DNA of 14,400 nucleotides from Hyphomicrobiales bacterium (GCA_027082895.1 JALWTJ010000400.1:1-14400), one strand, 5' to 3'. Shown: positions 1 to 6,696, counted from the first letter of the stretch. The notes: a model not told the origin generated them from the letters alone. Numbers and translations are program-made.

Positions 1-389
1 GAGCCGCTGACCAGAACGATATTTCCGTCTGCCGCCAGATGCTGAAGCCCGTACCGCACCACGTTGGCGTAGCCAAACAGCTTGTCGAAGGAGCCACGGA
101 ATCCGGCCATGGTCATGGAGGCAAAGGGCCCCAGTTCCCGCTCCCCGCCAGTAGCGGTGCTGATCAGAATGTCAAAGGGCGCATGGGCGCTGAACAATTG
201 TTCAAGGGCGGTCTCGTCCAGCACATCGCATTTTTCCAGAACCACGCTGGCGGGCATCGGTCCGGCCCGGCCCGGATTTCGTGAAACGGCAACCACGCGG
301 GCCCCCGCCTCGTCCAGCAACTGGCTGGTTGCCGCACCTATGCCCGATGTGCCGCCAAACACGAGGGCCTTTTTTTCCTTGAATTTCAT
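1..389 (-). CDS. Short-chain dehydrogenase/reductase (SDR), partial: C-terminus beyond the window
   Basis: NAD(P)-dependent oxidoreductase of the SDR superfamily; about 129 N-terminal residues are visible and the rest runs off the window edge. The protein begins MKFKEKKALVFGGTSGIG, the first beta strand and glycine-rich dinucleotide-binding loop (GGTSGIG form of TGxxxGIG) at residues 12-18. After beta-2 comes VSRNPGRAG, then a CDVLDE segment (acidic CDV motif typical of SDRs) and ILISTATGG where classical SDRs have NNAG. The usual SDR length is about 240-250 aa. The catalytic Ser-Tyr-Lys would lie at or past the edge; the last visible stretch, IVLVSGS, probably leads into the serine strand. 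I chose ATG 389 because GGAGA sits 7 nt upstream and the glycine loop then falls at the normal distance. In-frame ATGs at 404 and 443 (the latter overlapping the gabD stop as TGATG) are alternatives. It lies 53 bp after gabD, probably in the same transcript. Substrate unknown. Confidence 0.85.
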   Translation of the reverse strand, partial: MKFKEKKALVFGGTSGIGAATSQLLDEAGARVVAVSRNPGRAGPMPASVVLEKCDVLDETALEQLFSAHAPFDILISTATGGERELGPFASMTMAGFRGSFDKLFGYANVVRYGLQHLAADGNIVLVSG

Positions 390-442
390 ATTCGCGTCTC
401 CCATCTGCCCGCTTGCTGCCCCTGTTTCGGGCGCACGGACCA

Positions 443-1891
443 TCAGATGCCTGCCATGCAGACATATTTGAGTTCCAGATAATCCTCCAGCCCCTGGCTG
501 CCCCCTTCATTGCCCAGCCCGCTTTCCTTGAGGCCGCCAAAGGGGGCCTCCACGGTTGTTATCAGGCCCGAATTGATGCCGATCAGGCCATATTCCAGTT
601 CCTCGTTGAGGCGGAAGATCCGACCCACGTCACGGGTATAGGCATAGGCGGCCAGACCGTAGGCGGTGGCGTTGGCCGCCTCGATGGCCTCCTTCTCCTC
701 CCCAAAACGGTAGATGGCGGCAAGAGGACCAAAAATTTCCTCGCGGGTGAAGTTCATCGACCCGTTGGCACCGGTAATGATGGTGGGTTCAAAGAACGTG
801 CCGCCCAGATCGGAGCGGCCACCCCCTTTCACGATGGTACCGCCCTTTTTTGTGGCATCCGCTATGAAGCTTTCCACCTTTTGAACCGCTGCCTCATTGA
901 TCAGTGGCCCCTGGGTGACCCCCTGACGGGTCCCCTCCCCCAGCTTGAGTTCCCCGACGGCCTCTTTCAGCCGTTCGACGAACGCATCATGAATGCCGGA
1001 CTGGATATAGAAGCGGTTGGTGCACACGCAGGTCTGGCCCATGTTGCGAAACTTGGAAATCATGGCCCCTTGAACGGCCGCTTCAAGGTCCGCATCGTCA
1101 AAGACGAGGAAGGGGGCATTGCCGCCCAGTTCCATGGATACCTTCTTGACCGTATCGGCGGACTGACGGATCAGCAACTTGCCGACCCGGGTAGAGCCGG
1201 TAAAGGTGACCTTGCGCACGTCCGGGCTGGCCATGATGGCCCCGCCAATGGCGGCGGGGGAGCCGGTCACGACATTGATGACACCGGGGGGAAAGCCGAC
1301 ATCCTCGGCCAGTTTCGCCCAGGCAAGGCCGGAAAAGGGCGTGGCCTCGGCGGGCTTGATCACCATCGTGCAGCCGGCAGCGAGAGCGGGGCCCAGCTTG
1401 CGCGCCAGCATGGAGGAGGGGAAATTCCATGGGGTGATGGCTCCGACTACCCCCACCGGGTGGCGCGTGACCAGCAGACGGCGGTCGGACGTGGGCGAGG
1501 GAACGATTTCGCCTTTGGCACGGCGGATTTCCTCGGCGAACCAGCGCACATAGGCGGCCCCGATGGCGATTTCGCCCCGCGCTTCGGCCAGGGGTTTGCC
1601 CTGCTCCGCCGTCAGGAGGCGGGCCAGAGGTTCCTGATTGTCCAAAAGGGCCTGCACCAGCTTGTGCAGCAGGTCCACCCGGAACGACAGGTCTGTTCTT
1701 GAATAAGTGGCAAAGGCCTCGGCGGCGGCGGCGATGGCCCGGTCGGTTTCGGCGGCACCGCAATCGGGCACGGTGCCGATCACCTCCCCAGTTGCCGGAT
1801 TGGTCACGTCAAGGGTCTTTCCCGAATCGGCGCCCACCCATTTCCCGCCAATATAATTCGCCTGCTTCATCAGGGATGAAAAATCGCTCAT
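443..1891 (-). CDS. gabD: NAD(P)+-dependent succinate-semialdehyde dehydrogenase type (GabD-like aldehyde dehydrogenase)
   Basis: Cytosolic aldehyde dehydrogenase that oxidises an aldehyde to the carboxylate with NAD(P)+; by family, succinate semialdehyde to succinate. The 482-aa length equals E. coli GabD and the catalytic positions fall on the same numbers: TPWNF with Asn155, Lys179 in the cofactor site (VIKPAEATPFS), Glu254 in MELGGNAP, and nucleophile Cys288 in GQTCVCTNR. Cys290 is also present, the second cysteine of the redox pair described for SSADH. The ATG at 1891 follows an AGGA about 8 nt upstream. The gene lies 118 bp after the D-threonine aldolase-type gene and 53 bp before the SDR, all on the minus strand. 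That context differs from a GABA operon: no gabT transaminase is visible. The in vivo aldehyde may therefore be something else, such as glutarate semialdehyde or an aldehyde released by the neighbouring aldolase. Family membership is certain; substrate is inferred. Confidence 0.9.
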   Translation of the reverse strand: MSDFSSLMKQANYIGGKWVGADSGKTLDVTNPATGEVIGTVPDCGAAETDRAIAAAAEAFATYSRTDLSFRVDLLHKLVQALLDNQEPLARLLTAEQGKPLAEARGEIAIGAAYVRWFAEEIRRAKGEIVPSPTSDRRLLVTRHPVGVVGAITPWNFPSSMLARKLGPALAAGCTMVIKPAEATPFSGLAWAKLAEDVGFPPGVINVVTGSPAAIGGAIMASPDVRKVTFTGSTRVGKLLIRQSADTVKKVSMELGGNAPFLVFDDADLEAAVQGAMISKFRNMGQTCVCTNRFYIQSGIHDAFVERLKEAVGELKLGEGTRQGVTQGPLINEAAVQKVESFIADATKKGGTIVKGGGRSDLGGTFFEPTIITGANGSMNFTREEIFGPLAAIYRFGEEKEAIEAANATAYGLAAYAYTRDVGRIFRLNEELEYGLIGINSGLITTVEAPFGGLKESGLGNEGGSQGLEDYLELKYVCMAGI

Positions 1892-2009
1892 GGTTCGTTC
1901 CTGTCTGCTCTGTTCTGGCGCAAAATTCCCGGTTTGCCTGCGCCCGACAGGCGCCCTTCCAGCTGATCAGCAACGGGCAGCCTGTCAAACGATGGGCCCA
2001 TGCCCCGCC

Positions 2010-3077
2010 TCAGGTGCACATGCCACGCGCATCAACGCGCAAGGGGCGCAACGTTCCATCCGCCTCGCGCAGCAGCACCTGGTCGAAAAGGTTGCTGACG
2101 GGGCAGACATGATTGGGCAGTACCCGCACGACCTCACCAATTGCGGGCACACTGGTGCAGCGGGATACATCGACAAAACCGTGTTCTTCGTTGAATTCGT
2201 AGATCCGGGCCTCGGGATAATCGGGCAAAAAGCCGAAATCATCGAAACTGAGCAGATCGCTGCTCAGGGCCTTGGATCCGGCATCCAGCATGATGCGGCC
2301 CGGCTGCGGGTGGCCGATGACGCTCGTGTAGACGAACAGGGCGCAATCGGAGAGATCGGCCACCCCGTCCCGGATCATCTGGCGGTCATTGTAAATGCAG
2401 GTGCCGGCGCGGTACTCGGTTTCCCCGCAGCCCCCGATATGGGGCCGGTTGGGCGTTCCTCCGGCGGAAACGGTTGTAACCTGCAGCCCCTTTTGTGCAC
2501 AAAGTTCCCGGGTTTTGGTAACGAAGCGGGCGCTGTCCCCGGTCGGCCCGGAGGGCGGATACAGCATCAGCCCGTCAAATGTCAGGCCGGGGGCGCTGTT
2601 TATCCGTTCGGCAAGTTCGGCGGCGGCGGCGGGGGACGGGACACCGCAGCGCTGGCGTCCGGTATCGCATTCCACCAGCACCTTGAGGGGCCGGCTGGCG
2701 GTGGCGACAGCAGCGGAAAGCCCGTCGACTACCGTTTCATTGTCGCTGACCACCCGCAGATCAACCTTCTCGTGCAACTCGGCAAGGCGCGGCATTTTCG
2801 GCCTCCCGATGATGTTGTAGCTGATCAGGATGTCGTCGAATCCGGCCCGGGCCATCAATTCGGCCTCGGCCAGCTTCTGGCAGGTTATGCCCCGGGCACC
2901 ATGTTCAATCTGCAGGCGCGCCAGCATGATGGACTTGTGCGTCTTGATGTGGGGGCGATTGGTCACCCCTGCCCGGTCGCAATCATCCTGAAGCGCGCGG
3001 ATATTGGCGCGTACCGTTGCCATGTCCACCACGGGCACCGGCGTATCAAGTTGCGCCTGCCAGTCCGATTCTGCCAT
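2010..3077 (-). CDS. Metal- and PLP-dependent D-threonine aldolase / D-serine dehydratase-like enzyme (fold-type III)
   Basis: Alanine-racemase-like TIM-barrel PLP enzyme of the DSD1/D-threonine aldolase family (355 aa, usual length about 370-380). Such enzymes split D-threonine and other D-beta-hydroxy amino acids into glycine plus an aldehyde, or dehydrate D-serine. The N-terminus DTPVPVVDMATVRANI leads to RPHIKTHKS, which carries the PLP-binding lysine. VSAGGTPNRP forms part of the phosphate-binding region. The C-terminal beta domain has EEHG followed by LPNHVCP, the His-x-Cys pair that binds the divalent metal in both aldolases and eukaryotic-type D-serine dehydratases. ATG 3077 is chosen because GGAGG lies exactly 8 nt upstream; the longer reading frame to 3173 adds 32 residues without family character. 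It sits 123 bp after the Lrp gene and upstream of gabD. Aldolase versus dehydratase cannot be settled from sequence; I lean to aldolase because an aldehyde dehydrogenase follows. Confidence 0.85.
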   Translation of the reverse strand: MAESDWQAQLDTPVPVVDMATVRANIRALQDDCDRAGVTNRPHIKTHKSIMLARLQIEHGARGITCQKLAEAELMARAGFDDILISYNIIGRPKMPRLAELHEKVDLRVVSDNETVVDGLSAAVATASRPLKVLVECDTGRQRCGVPSPAAAAELAERINSAPGLTFDGLMLYPPSGPTGDSARFVTKTRELCAQKGLQVTTVSAGGTPNRPHIGGCGETEYRAGTCIYNDRQMIRDGVADLSDCALFVYTSVIGHPQPGRIMLDAGSKALSSDLLSFDDFGFLPDYPEARIYEFNEEHGFVDVSRCTSVPAIGEVVRVLPNHVCPVSNLFDQVLLREADGTLRPLRVDARGMCT

Positions 3078-3085
3078 GGCTGAAG

Positions 3086-3090
3086 CCTCC
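3086..3090 (-). promoter_or_regulatory. Shine-Dalgarno GGAGG deciding the D-threonine aldolase-type start
   Basis: On the minus strand GGAGG is followed by an 8-nt spacer and then ATG at 3077. This supports a 355-aa protein rather than the 387-aa open frame that begins at 3173. Confidence 0.75.
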
Positions 3091-3164
3091 GGTACATCCA
3101 ACATTGCGCCTGTTACCCAGACAGGGCAGGCCAATCCGCAAGGGAACCTTAGCACCGCCCAAGA

Positions 3165-3183
3165 AAGGATCAATCGATTCCTT
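3165..3183. promoter_or_regulatory. Inverted repeat in the Lrp / D-threonine aldolase intergenic region
   Basis: AAGGA (3165-3169) and TCCTT (3179-3183) are inverted copies flanking a segment that contains the perfect 8-bp palindrome AATCGATT (3172-3179). It lies about 90 bp upstream of the aldolase-type ATG, in the 123-bp gap (3078-3200). It could be an operator for the neighbouring Lrp protein or a small RNA hairpin after the Lrp stop. I see no convincing -35/-10 pair in this gap. Function is inference only. Confidence 0.25.
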
Positions 3184-3200
3184 GCTGCCTTTTGATGCGG

Positions 3201-3659
3201 TTACGCCCCCCGGGGCAGACAGCGGCTCTGCTTGACGACACCATAGGCAAAGCTGGTGTTGATGGAGGCGATGGAGGCCATGGGATGGATGCGCTTGCGG
3301 ATGAACTCCTCGTAGGCCCCCAGACTGCGCACAACGACCCGCAGCATGTAGTCGGTTTCCCCTGCCATCAGGAAGCAATCCATGATTTCCTCGGTAGCGC
3401 ATACCCGGGACTCGAACTCACGGGCAATGTCGCTGGAGTGATGATCGAGCCGGATATGCACGAACACGGTAACGGGCAGGCCATAGGCCTTCTGGTTGAC
3501 GATGGCGGCATAGCCCTCGATCACGCCGCTGGCCTCCAGTTTGCGCAACCGGCGCAGGCAGGGCGAAGGGGACAGATTGACCCGTTCGGCCAGTTCGGCG
3601 TTGCTCAGACGGCCATTACGTTGCAGTTCGCGCAGAATCCTGTGATCGATTTCGTCCAT
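3201..3659 (-). CDS. Lrp/AsnC-family transcriptional regulator, probable MdeR-type controller of methionine gamma-lyase
   Basis: DNA-binding regulator of the feast/famine family (152 aa, normal length). The N-terminal winged HTH covers about residues 2-50: MDEIDHRILRELQRNGRLSN, then the helix-turn-helix AELAERVNLSPSPCLRRLRKLE and the wing GVIEGYAAIV. The RAM effector domain covers about residues 63-142 and includes MAGETDYMLRVVV, the usual glycine-containing effector-pocket stretch. ATG 3659 is chosen because GAGG lies 5 nt upstream and Lrp proteins begin almost directly with the first HTH helix; the frame open to 3875 would run through the divergent promoter and the start of the next gene. 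It is transcribed away from the methionine gamma-lyase gene with 116 bp between the starts, like mdeR and mdeA in Pseudomonas putida. It probably senses methionine or another amino acid and acts on the divergent promoter, perhaps also on the downstream aldolase-dehydrogenase genes. Confidence 0.92.
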   Translation of the reverse strand: MDEIDHRILRELQRNGRLSNAELAERVNLSPSPCLRRLRKLEASGVIEGYAAIVNQKAYGLPVTVFVHIRLDHHSSDIAREFESRVCATEEIMDCFLMAGETDYMLRVVVRSLGAYEEFIRKRIHPMASIASINTSFAYGVVKQSRCLPRGA

Positions 3660-3699
3660 CTTTTCCTCGAATGGTGGCACGATATGCTGCAACGAATGC

Positions 3700-3713
3700 A
3701 TATGTGGCCATAT
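3700..3713. promoter_or_regulatory. Palindrome ATATG-N4-CATAT in the divergent lrp/mdeA promoter region, candidate Lrp-family operator
   Basis: Perfect 5-bp inverted repeat ATATG (3700-3704) and CATAT (3709-3713) with a 4-bp spacer, in the middle of the 116-bp divergent region 3660-3775. AT-rich short dyads are typical of Lrp/AsnC operators. I infer that the adjacent regulator binds here; there is no direct proof. Confidence 0.4.
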
Positions 3714-3742
3714 TTGGCAAGAAACTACCGCAACCTTTGGCA
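3713..3742. repeat. Direct repeat TTTGGCA x2, 23 bp apart, upstream of methionine gamma-lyase
   Basis: TTTGGCA occurs at 3713-3719 and again at 3736-3742, a 23-bp register, close to two helical turns. The first copy abuts the ATATG/CATAT palindrome. Lrp-type octamers often use helically phased sites, so these may be half-sites. A weak -10-like TAGAAT lies at 3743-3748, but no -35 at the right distance is seen. Confidence 0.3.
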
Positions 3743-3775
3743 TAGAATGGTCCGAACACCTTGCAGGAGATATCC

Positions 3776-4975
3776 ATGTCCAGACAATCGAACAATCCCC
3801 CTTCGGGCATTGCCACGCGCGCCATTCATTTCGGGTATGACCCGCAAAAGGAACATGGGGCGCTGGTGCCTCCATTGCACCTGACCTCCACCTTTACCTT
3901 TGAAAGCGTGGAGGCAGGGGGTGAAATCTTTGCCGGGGAACGGGAGGGATTCATCTATTCGCGTACCGGCAACCCGACCAACGATCTGCTGGAACGGCGA
4001 ATCGCCAACCTGGAAGGGGCGGAAGGGGCCATCGCCAATGCGTCGGGCATGGGGGCTATTTCCTCGCTGCTGTGGACGTTCCTTGAACCGGGGGACGAGA
4101 TCATTACCGACCTGACCCTTTACGGGTGCACCTTTTCCCTGTTCAACCACGGGTTCACCCGTTTCGGCATCACCGTCACTCATATCGACCTGACCGACCC
4201 GGCAAATCTGGAAGCTGCCATCAGCAGCAAGACGAAATTCGTCTATTTCGAAACCCCGGCCAATCCCAACATGCGGCTGGTGGACATTGCCGCCATGGTG
4301 CGGATTGCCCATGGGGCGGGCGCTCGGGTGATCGTGGACAATACCTATGCCACACCGGTTCTGACCCGGCCCATCGAACGGGGGGCGGATTTTGTCGTTC
4401 ATTCGGCCACCAAATATCTGGGCGGGCATGGAGATCTGCTGGCCGGAATCATCGCGGGACGCATGGAAGACATGGACGCGGTCCGCTCCGTCGGGCTCAA
4501 GGACATGACCGGCTCCGTCATCTCCCCGTTCAATTCCATGCTGATCCTGAGGGGGTTGAAGACCCTTGAACTGCGCATGGAACGCCACTGCGCCAATGCG
4601 CAGAAAATTGCCGAAATGCTGGACGCCCATCCCGGCGTCGAAACCGTCTATTATCCGGGCCTTGCCACTTTTTCCCAAAAGGAACTGGCACAATGTCAGA
4701 TGGCGGCACCCGGCGGCATGATCGCGTTCGAGGCCCGGGGCGGTTTTGCCGGCGGCGCGCGCATGATGAACCGGTTGCAACTGGTGCAGCGCGCCGTCAG
4801 CCTTGGAGATGCGGAAACCCTGATCCAGCATCCCGCCGGCATGACCCACGCCACCTATTCGCCCGAAGAACGTGAAGCCCATGGCATAAGCGACGGGCTG
4901 ATCCGCATTTCCGCCGGGCTGGAAAATATTGACGACATCCTGTTTGATCTGGAGCAGGCTCTGGCGTCCGGATAA
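3776..4975 (+). CDS. mdeA: L-methionine gamma-lyase (PLP-dependent, Cys/Met metabolism family)
   Basis: Cytosolic PLP enzyme that cleaves L-methionine to methanethiol, 2-oxobutyrate and ammonia. The 399-aa protein (P. putida enzyme 398 aa) keeps the family signatures: YSRTGNPT with Tyr61 and Arg63 (phosphate contact from the partner subunit), Asp188 in VDNTYATP, PLP lysine Lys213 in VHSATKYLGGHGD, and LYGCTF with Tyr116 and Cys118. That cysteine equals Cys116 of the P. putida enzyme and separates methionine gamma-lyases from cystathionine gamma-lyases. The stretch GLKDMTGSVISP and the C-terminal AVSLGDAETLIQHPAGMTHATY also match that enzyme closely. ATG 3776 is supported by AGGAG at 3765-3769 with a 6-nt spacer; an in-frame TTG at 3761 is rejected. 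It diverges from an Lrp-family gene, the mdeR/mdeA layout. No mdeB-like 2-oxoacid dehydrogenase gene follows. Confidence 0.93.
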   Translation: MSRQSNNPPSGIATRAIHFGYDPQKEHGALVPPLHLTSTFTFESVEAGGEIFAGEREGFIYSRTGNPTNDLLERRIANLEGAEGAIANASGMGAISSLLWTFLEPGDEIITDLTLYGCTFSLFNHGFTRFGITVTHIDLTDPANLEAAISSKTKFVYFETPANPNMRLVDIAAMVRIAHGAGARVIVDNTYATPVLTRPIERGADFVVHSATKYLGGHGDLLAGIIAGRMEDMDAVRSVGLKDMTGSVISPFNSMLILRGLKTLELRMERHCANAQKIAEMLDAHPGVETVYYPGLATFSQKELAQCQMAAPGGMIAFEARGGFAGGARMMNRLQLVQRAVSLGDAETLIQHPAGMTHATYSPEEREAHGISDGLIRISAGLENIDDILFDLEQALASG

Positions 4976-5000
4976 GCTTGGCCCGCGCTGGCCTTTGCTT
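4974..5000 (+). terminator. Possible weak hairpin after methionine gamma-lyase
   Basis: AAGC-TT-GGCC, a 6-nt loop, then GGCC-TTT-GCTT forms an interrupted stem that begins at the stop codon. There is no clean U run after it, so termination would be weak at best. The remaining part of the 149-bp gap to the Crp-type gene is C-rich and shows nothing else I can support. Confidence 0.25.
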
Positions 5001-5124
5001 GCCCCCTTCCCGGCCGCCCTCCCTCACCTGCCGGCTTTTGCCCGCCTCCCTTTGGCGAAAAGGTTGCCCCGATGCACCACCCGTGCCAGCATGCGGGCGC
5101 CATGTCCTGCCGGGAAAGTTCTTG

Positions 5125-5877
5125 ATGTCGCTACCCGTTCCTTATCGCGACTATGTGGTCCAGAAATTCGAGGCATCGCCGGTCTTCCGGGATGTCCCGG
5201 ATGCCGCCATGCGCGAAATGCTGGGACATTTCCGGCAGGCCACCTGGTCCCGGGGCACGCTGGCGGCACCGGACTCCCTGCTGAAATGGTTCTATCTCAT
5301 CGTTGATGGCCGGGCGCGGGTGGATGCGCTTGATCCGCAAAACCAGCGTCGCTTCACCCTGTCACTGCTGGGTCCGGGCGACGGATTCGATCTTGTCACC
5401 CTGCTCGATGGCAAAGCTCATGATGTCGAAACGCTGGCCATTGACGAATTGCATCTGGTCTATGCGCCCATGGACAGGATGCGCGAATGGATCCGGCAGC
5501 ATCCCGAGTTCAATCGCAATTTCCTGTCCTATCTCGGTCAGCGCATGCGCGAGATGGAAGGCGTGTCCACGGACCTTGCCACCAGCGACACGGCGACGCG
5601 GCTGGCCCGGCTGATCCTGCGCCACACGGGCAAGGAAATCGATGCAGACGGGCATCATGTGGTTCGCCTGATCAATGATTTTTCCCATGAAGCCCTCGCC
5701 CGCATGATCGGCTCGACCCGTCAGGTGGTCAATCGGCATCTGCAGGCGCTGCGCCGTGACCGAATCCTGAAGGACCGGCAGAAGAAACTCCGGATTGCCG
5801 ATCTGGAGGGCCTTTCACGACGGGCCACCCATCTGCTCGGGGATGCAGGCCGGCACAAGATCCCTCCCGGCTCCTGA
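5125..5877 (+). CDS. Crp/Fnr-family transcriptional regulator
   Basis: 250-aa regulator with an N-terminal cyclic-nucleotide-binding-like beta-barrel (about residues 18-125: WSRGTLAAPDSLLKWFYLIV, then LLGPGDGFDLVTLLDG), a dimerisation helix (about 125-160) and a C-terminal winged HTH (about 180-235). The recognition helix is in GSTRQVVNRHLQALRR, with Gln where CRP and FNR carry the Glu that reads their half-sites. No FNR-type N-terminal cysteine cluster is present, and the pocket lacks the canonical CRP-type cAMP phosphate-binding motif, so the signal is unknown and binding by protein interaction or another ligand is possible. I start at ATG 5125, where the family fold begins; GGGAAAG a few bases upstream is a modest ribosome site. 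The frame opens earlier at 4978, but those 49 residues are proline and cysteine rich and unlike the family. It is separated from both neighbours by more than 140 bp and is probably monocistronic. Confidence 0.88.
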   Translation: MSLPVPYRDYVVQKFEASPVFRDVPDAAMREMLGHFRQATWSRGTLAAPDSLLKWFYLIVDGRARVDALDPQNQRRFTLSLLGPGDGFDLVTLLDGKAHDVETLAIDELHLVYAPMDRMREWIRQHPEFNRNFLSYLGQRMREMEGVSTDLATSDTATRLARLILRHTGKEIDADGHHVVRLINDFSHEALARMIGSTRQVVNRHLQALRRDRILKDRQKKLRIADLEGLSRRATHLLGDAGRHKIPPGS

Positions 5878-5885
5878 GCGACGCG

Positions 5886-5904
5886 GAATTTTTCGAGGAA
5901 ATTC
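5886..5904. repeat. Inverted repeat GAATTT-N7-AAATTC just after the Crp/Fnr gene
   Basis: 6-bp arms at 5886-5891 and 5899-5904, starting 9 bp after the stop codon. It could form a small hairpin at the end of the regulator transcript, but no U-rich tail follows, so it is not a convincing intrinsic terminator. Confidence 0.3.
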
Positions 5905-5912
5905 GCCCCGGG

Positions 5913-5928
5913 TGTCACCCAGGTGACA
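5913..5928. promoter_or_regulatory. Perfect 16-bp palindrome TGTCACCCAGGTGACA, candidate Crp/Fnr-family binding site
   Basis: Arms TGTCACC and GGTGACA are exact reverse complements around a 2-bp centre. Written as TGTCA-N6-TGACA it has the five-base half-site and 6-bp spacing of Crp/Fnr-family operators (CRP uses TGTGA-N6-TCACA; CooA uses TGTCA-N6-CGACA). It lies 36 bp after a Crp/Fnr gene and 227 bp before the stress-protein start. The link to that regulator is inference. Confidence 0.5.
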
Positions 5929-5969
5929 GCGGCGCGGGCGCAACACCCCATATGCAGGATGACAGGCAA

Positions 5970-5993
5970 GGGGAACGCAGAACCTTGTTCCCC
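5970..5993. repeat. Inverted repeat GGGGAAC-N10-GTTCCCC in the stress-protein leader region
   Basis: Exact 7-bp arms at 5970-5976 and 5987-5993. It may be an operator or, if transcription starts upstream, an RNA stem-loop in a long leader. The remaining stretch 5994-6154 is pyrimidine rich near 6000-6045 and shows no promoter I would defend. Confidence 0.35.
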
Positions 5994-6154
5994 GCCCGCC
6001 GTGTTCCTTTCGTTCCGAATTTCTTTGCTGTGCTTTCTTTGATTGTCGCAACCGGGGACGGCGAATGGAGGAAACATGGCTGCCTGACGTGCTTTGTGCC
6101 CCAACGAATGAACGCTGTTCGGGAGGGGAAAAATCATTATCAAGGAGAACAGAC

Positions 6155-6670
6155 ATGACAGACAAAAACAGCTGCGTTGCCATTTACAAGACCCATACCG
6201 AGGCCGAAGAAGCGGTGAAAGAGCTGTCCCATGCCGGTTTCGATGTGAAGAAGCTTTCCATCGTGGGCATGGGCTACCACACCGAAGAAAATGTTGCCGG
6301 TTATTACACCACCGGTGACCGTGTGAAATTCTGGGGTGCCCAGGGCGCCTTCTGGGGTGGCCTGTGGGGGCTGCTGCTGGGGAGTGCCTTCCTGTGGGTG
6401 CCGGGCGTGGGGCCGCTGGTCATGGGGGGGCCGATCGTGGCCGCTCTGGTGGGCGCCCTTGAAGGGGCGGCCCTGACCGGCAGCCTGACGGCCCTTGGCG
6501 CTGCATTGTTCAGCATCGGGGTGCCCAAGGACAGCATCCTGAAATATGAAACGGCCCTGAAGGCCGACAAGTTCCTGCTGATCGTGCACGGCACCCGTGA
6601 CGAAGTGGAGCGGGCCGCCGAACTGCTGCGCACCAACAAGGAAGCGGATGTCAGCACCCACAATTCGTAA
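6155..6670 (+). CDS. General-stress-type protein with glycine-rich hydrophobic core (often annotated DUF1269/permease-like)
   Basis: 171-aa protein of a conserved bacterial family with no settled biochemical function. Residues 1-40 (MTDKNSCVAIYKTHTEAEEA, then VKELSHAGFDVKKLSIVG) resemble the general-stress 17M-like alpha/beta module: a strand, a helix over TEAEEAVKEL, then FDVKKLSIVG. Next come GYHTEENVAGYYTTGDRVKFWG and a Gly/Ala-rich hydrophobic segment at about residues 61-123 (GAFWGGLWGLLLGSAF, then GPLVMGGPIVAALVGALEGA), which looks membrane-embedded or membrane-binding, as in glycine-zipper proteins. The C-terminal part (SILKYETALKADKFLLIVHG, then DEVERAAELL) repeats the alpha/beta pattern. 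ATG 6155 is fixed by AAGGAG at 6142-6147 with a 7-nt spacer. It stands alone between a Crp/Fnr regulator and a strong terminator. The family name is from memory of similar sequences; the role in stress is inferred from family, not seen here. Confidence 0.85.
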   Translation: MTDKNSCVAIYKTHTEAEEAVKELSHAGFDVKKLSIVGMGYHTEENVAGYYTTGDRVKFWGAQGAFWGGLWGLLLGSAFLWVPGVGPLVMGGPIVAALVGALEGAALTGSLTALGAALFSIGVPKDSILKYETALKADKFLLIVHGTRDEVERAAELLRTNKEADVSTHNS

Positions 6671-6696
6671 GAGCCGGAGAACTACTCCAGTTCAAC

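Noticed and set aside
413..1702. Long plus-strand open frame opposite gabD (429 codons)
   Set aside because: It is the antisense shadow of a clear aldehyde dehydrogenase gene; its product has no recognisable domain and shows low-complexity Gly/His/Asp composition.
3714..3748. Sigma70 promoter TTGGCA / TAGAAT upstream of methionine gamma-lyase
   Set aside because: The spacing is 23 bp, too long for a normal sigma70 promoter; a sigma54 match was also tried and the GG/GC spacing does not fit.
3725..4882. Long minus-strand open frame opposite methionine gamma-lyase (385 codons)
   Set aside because: Antisense shadow of a well-conserved gene; it would also run into the divergent promoter, and the product resembles no family.
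4978..5124. 49-residue N-terminal extension of the Crp/Fnr protein
   Set aside because: Rich in Pro, Cys and Arg and unlike any family N-terminus; the fold begins right after ATG 5125.
5970..6005. General-stress (EcfG-type) promoter GGAAC...GTT before the stress-protein gene
   Set aside because: GGAAC is present at 5972-5976 but no GTT occurs at the required 16-17 bp distance.
5952..6158. 68-codon frame ending with an ATGA overlap on the stress-protein start
   Set aside because: The overlap is suggestive, but there is no ribosome site before 5952, the product is Arg-rich with no family character, and the frame runs through the inverted repeats.
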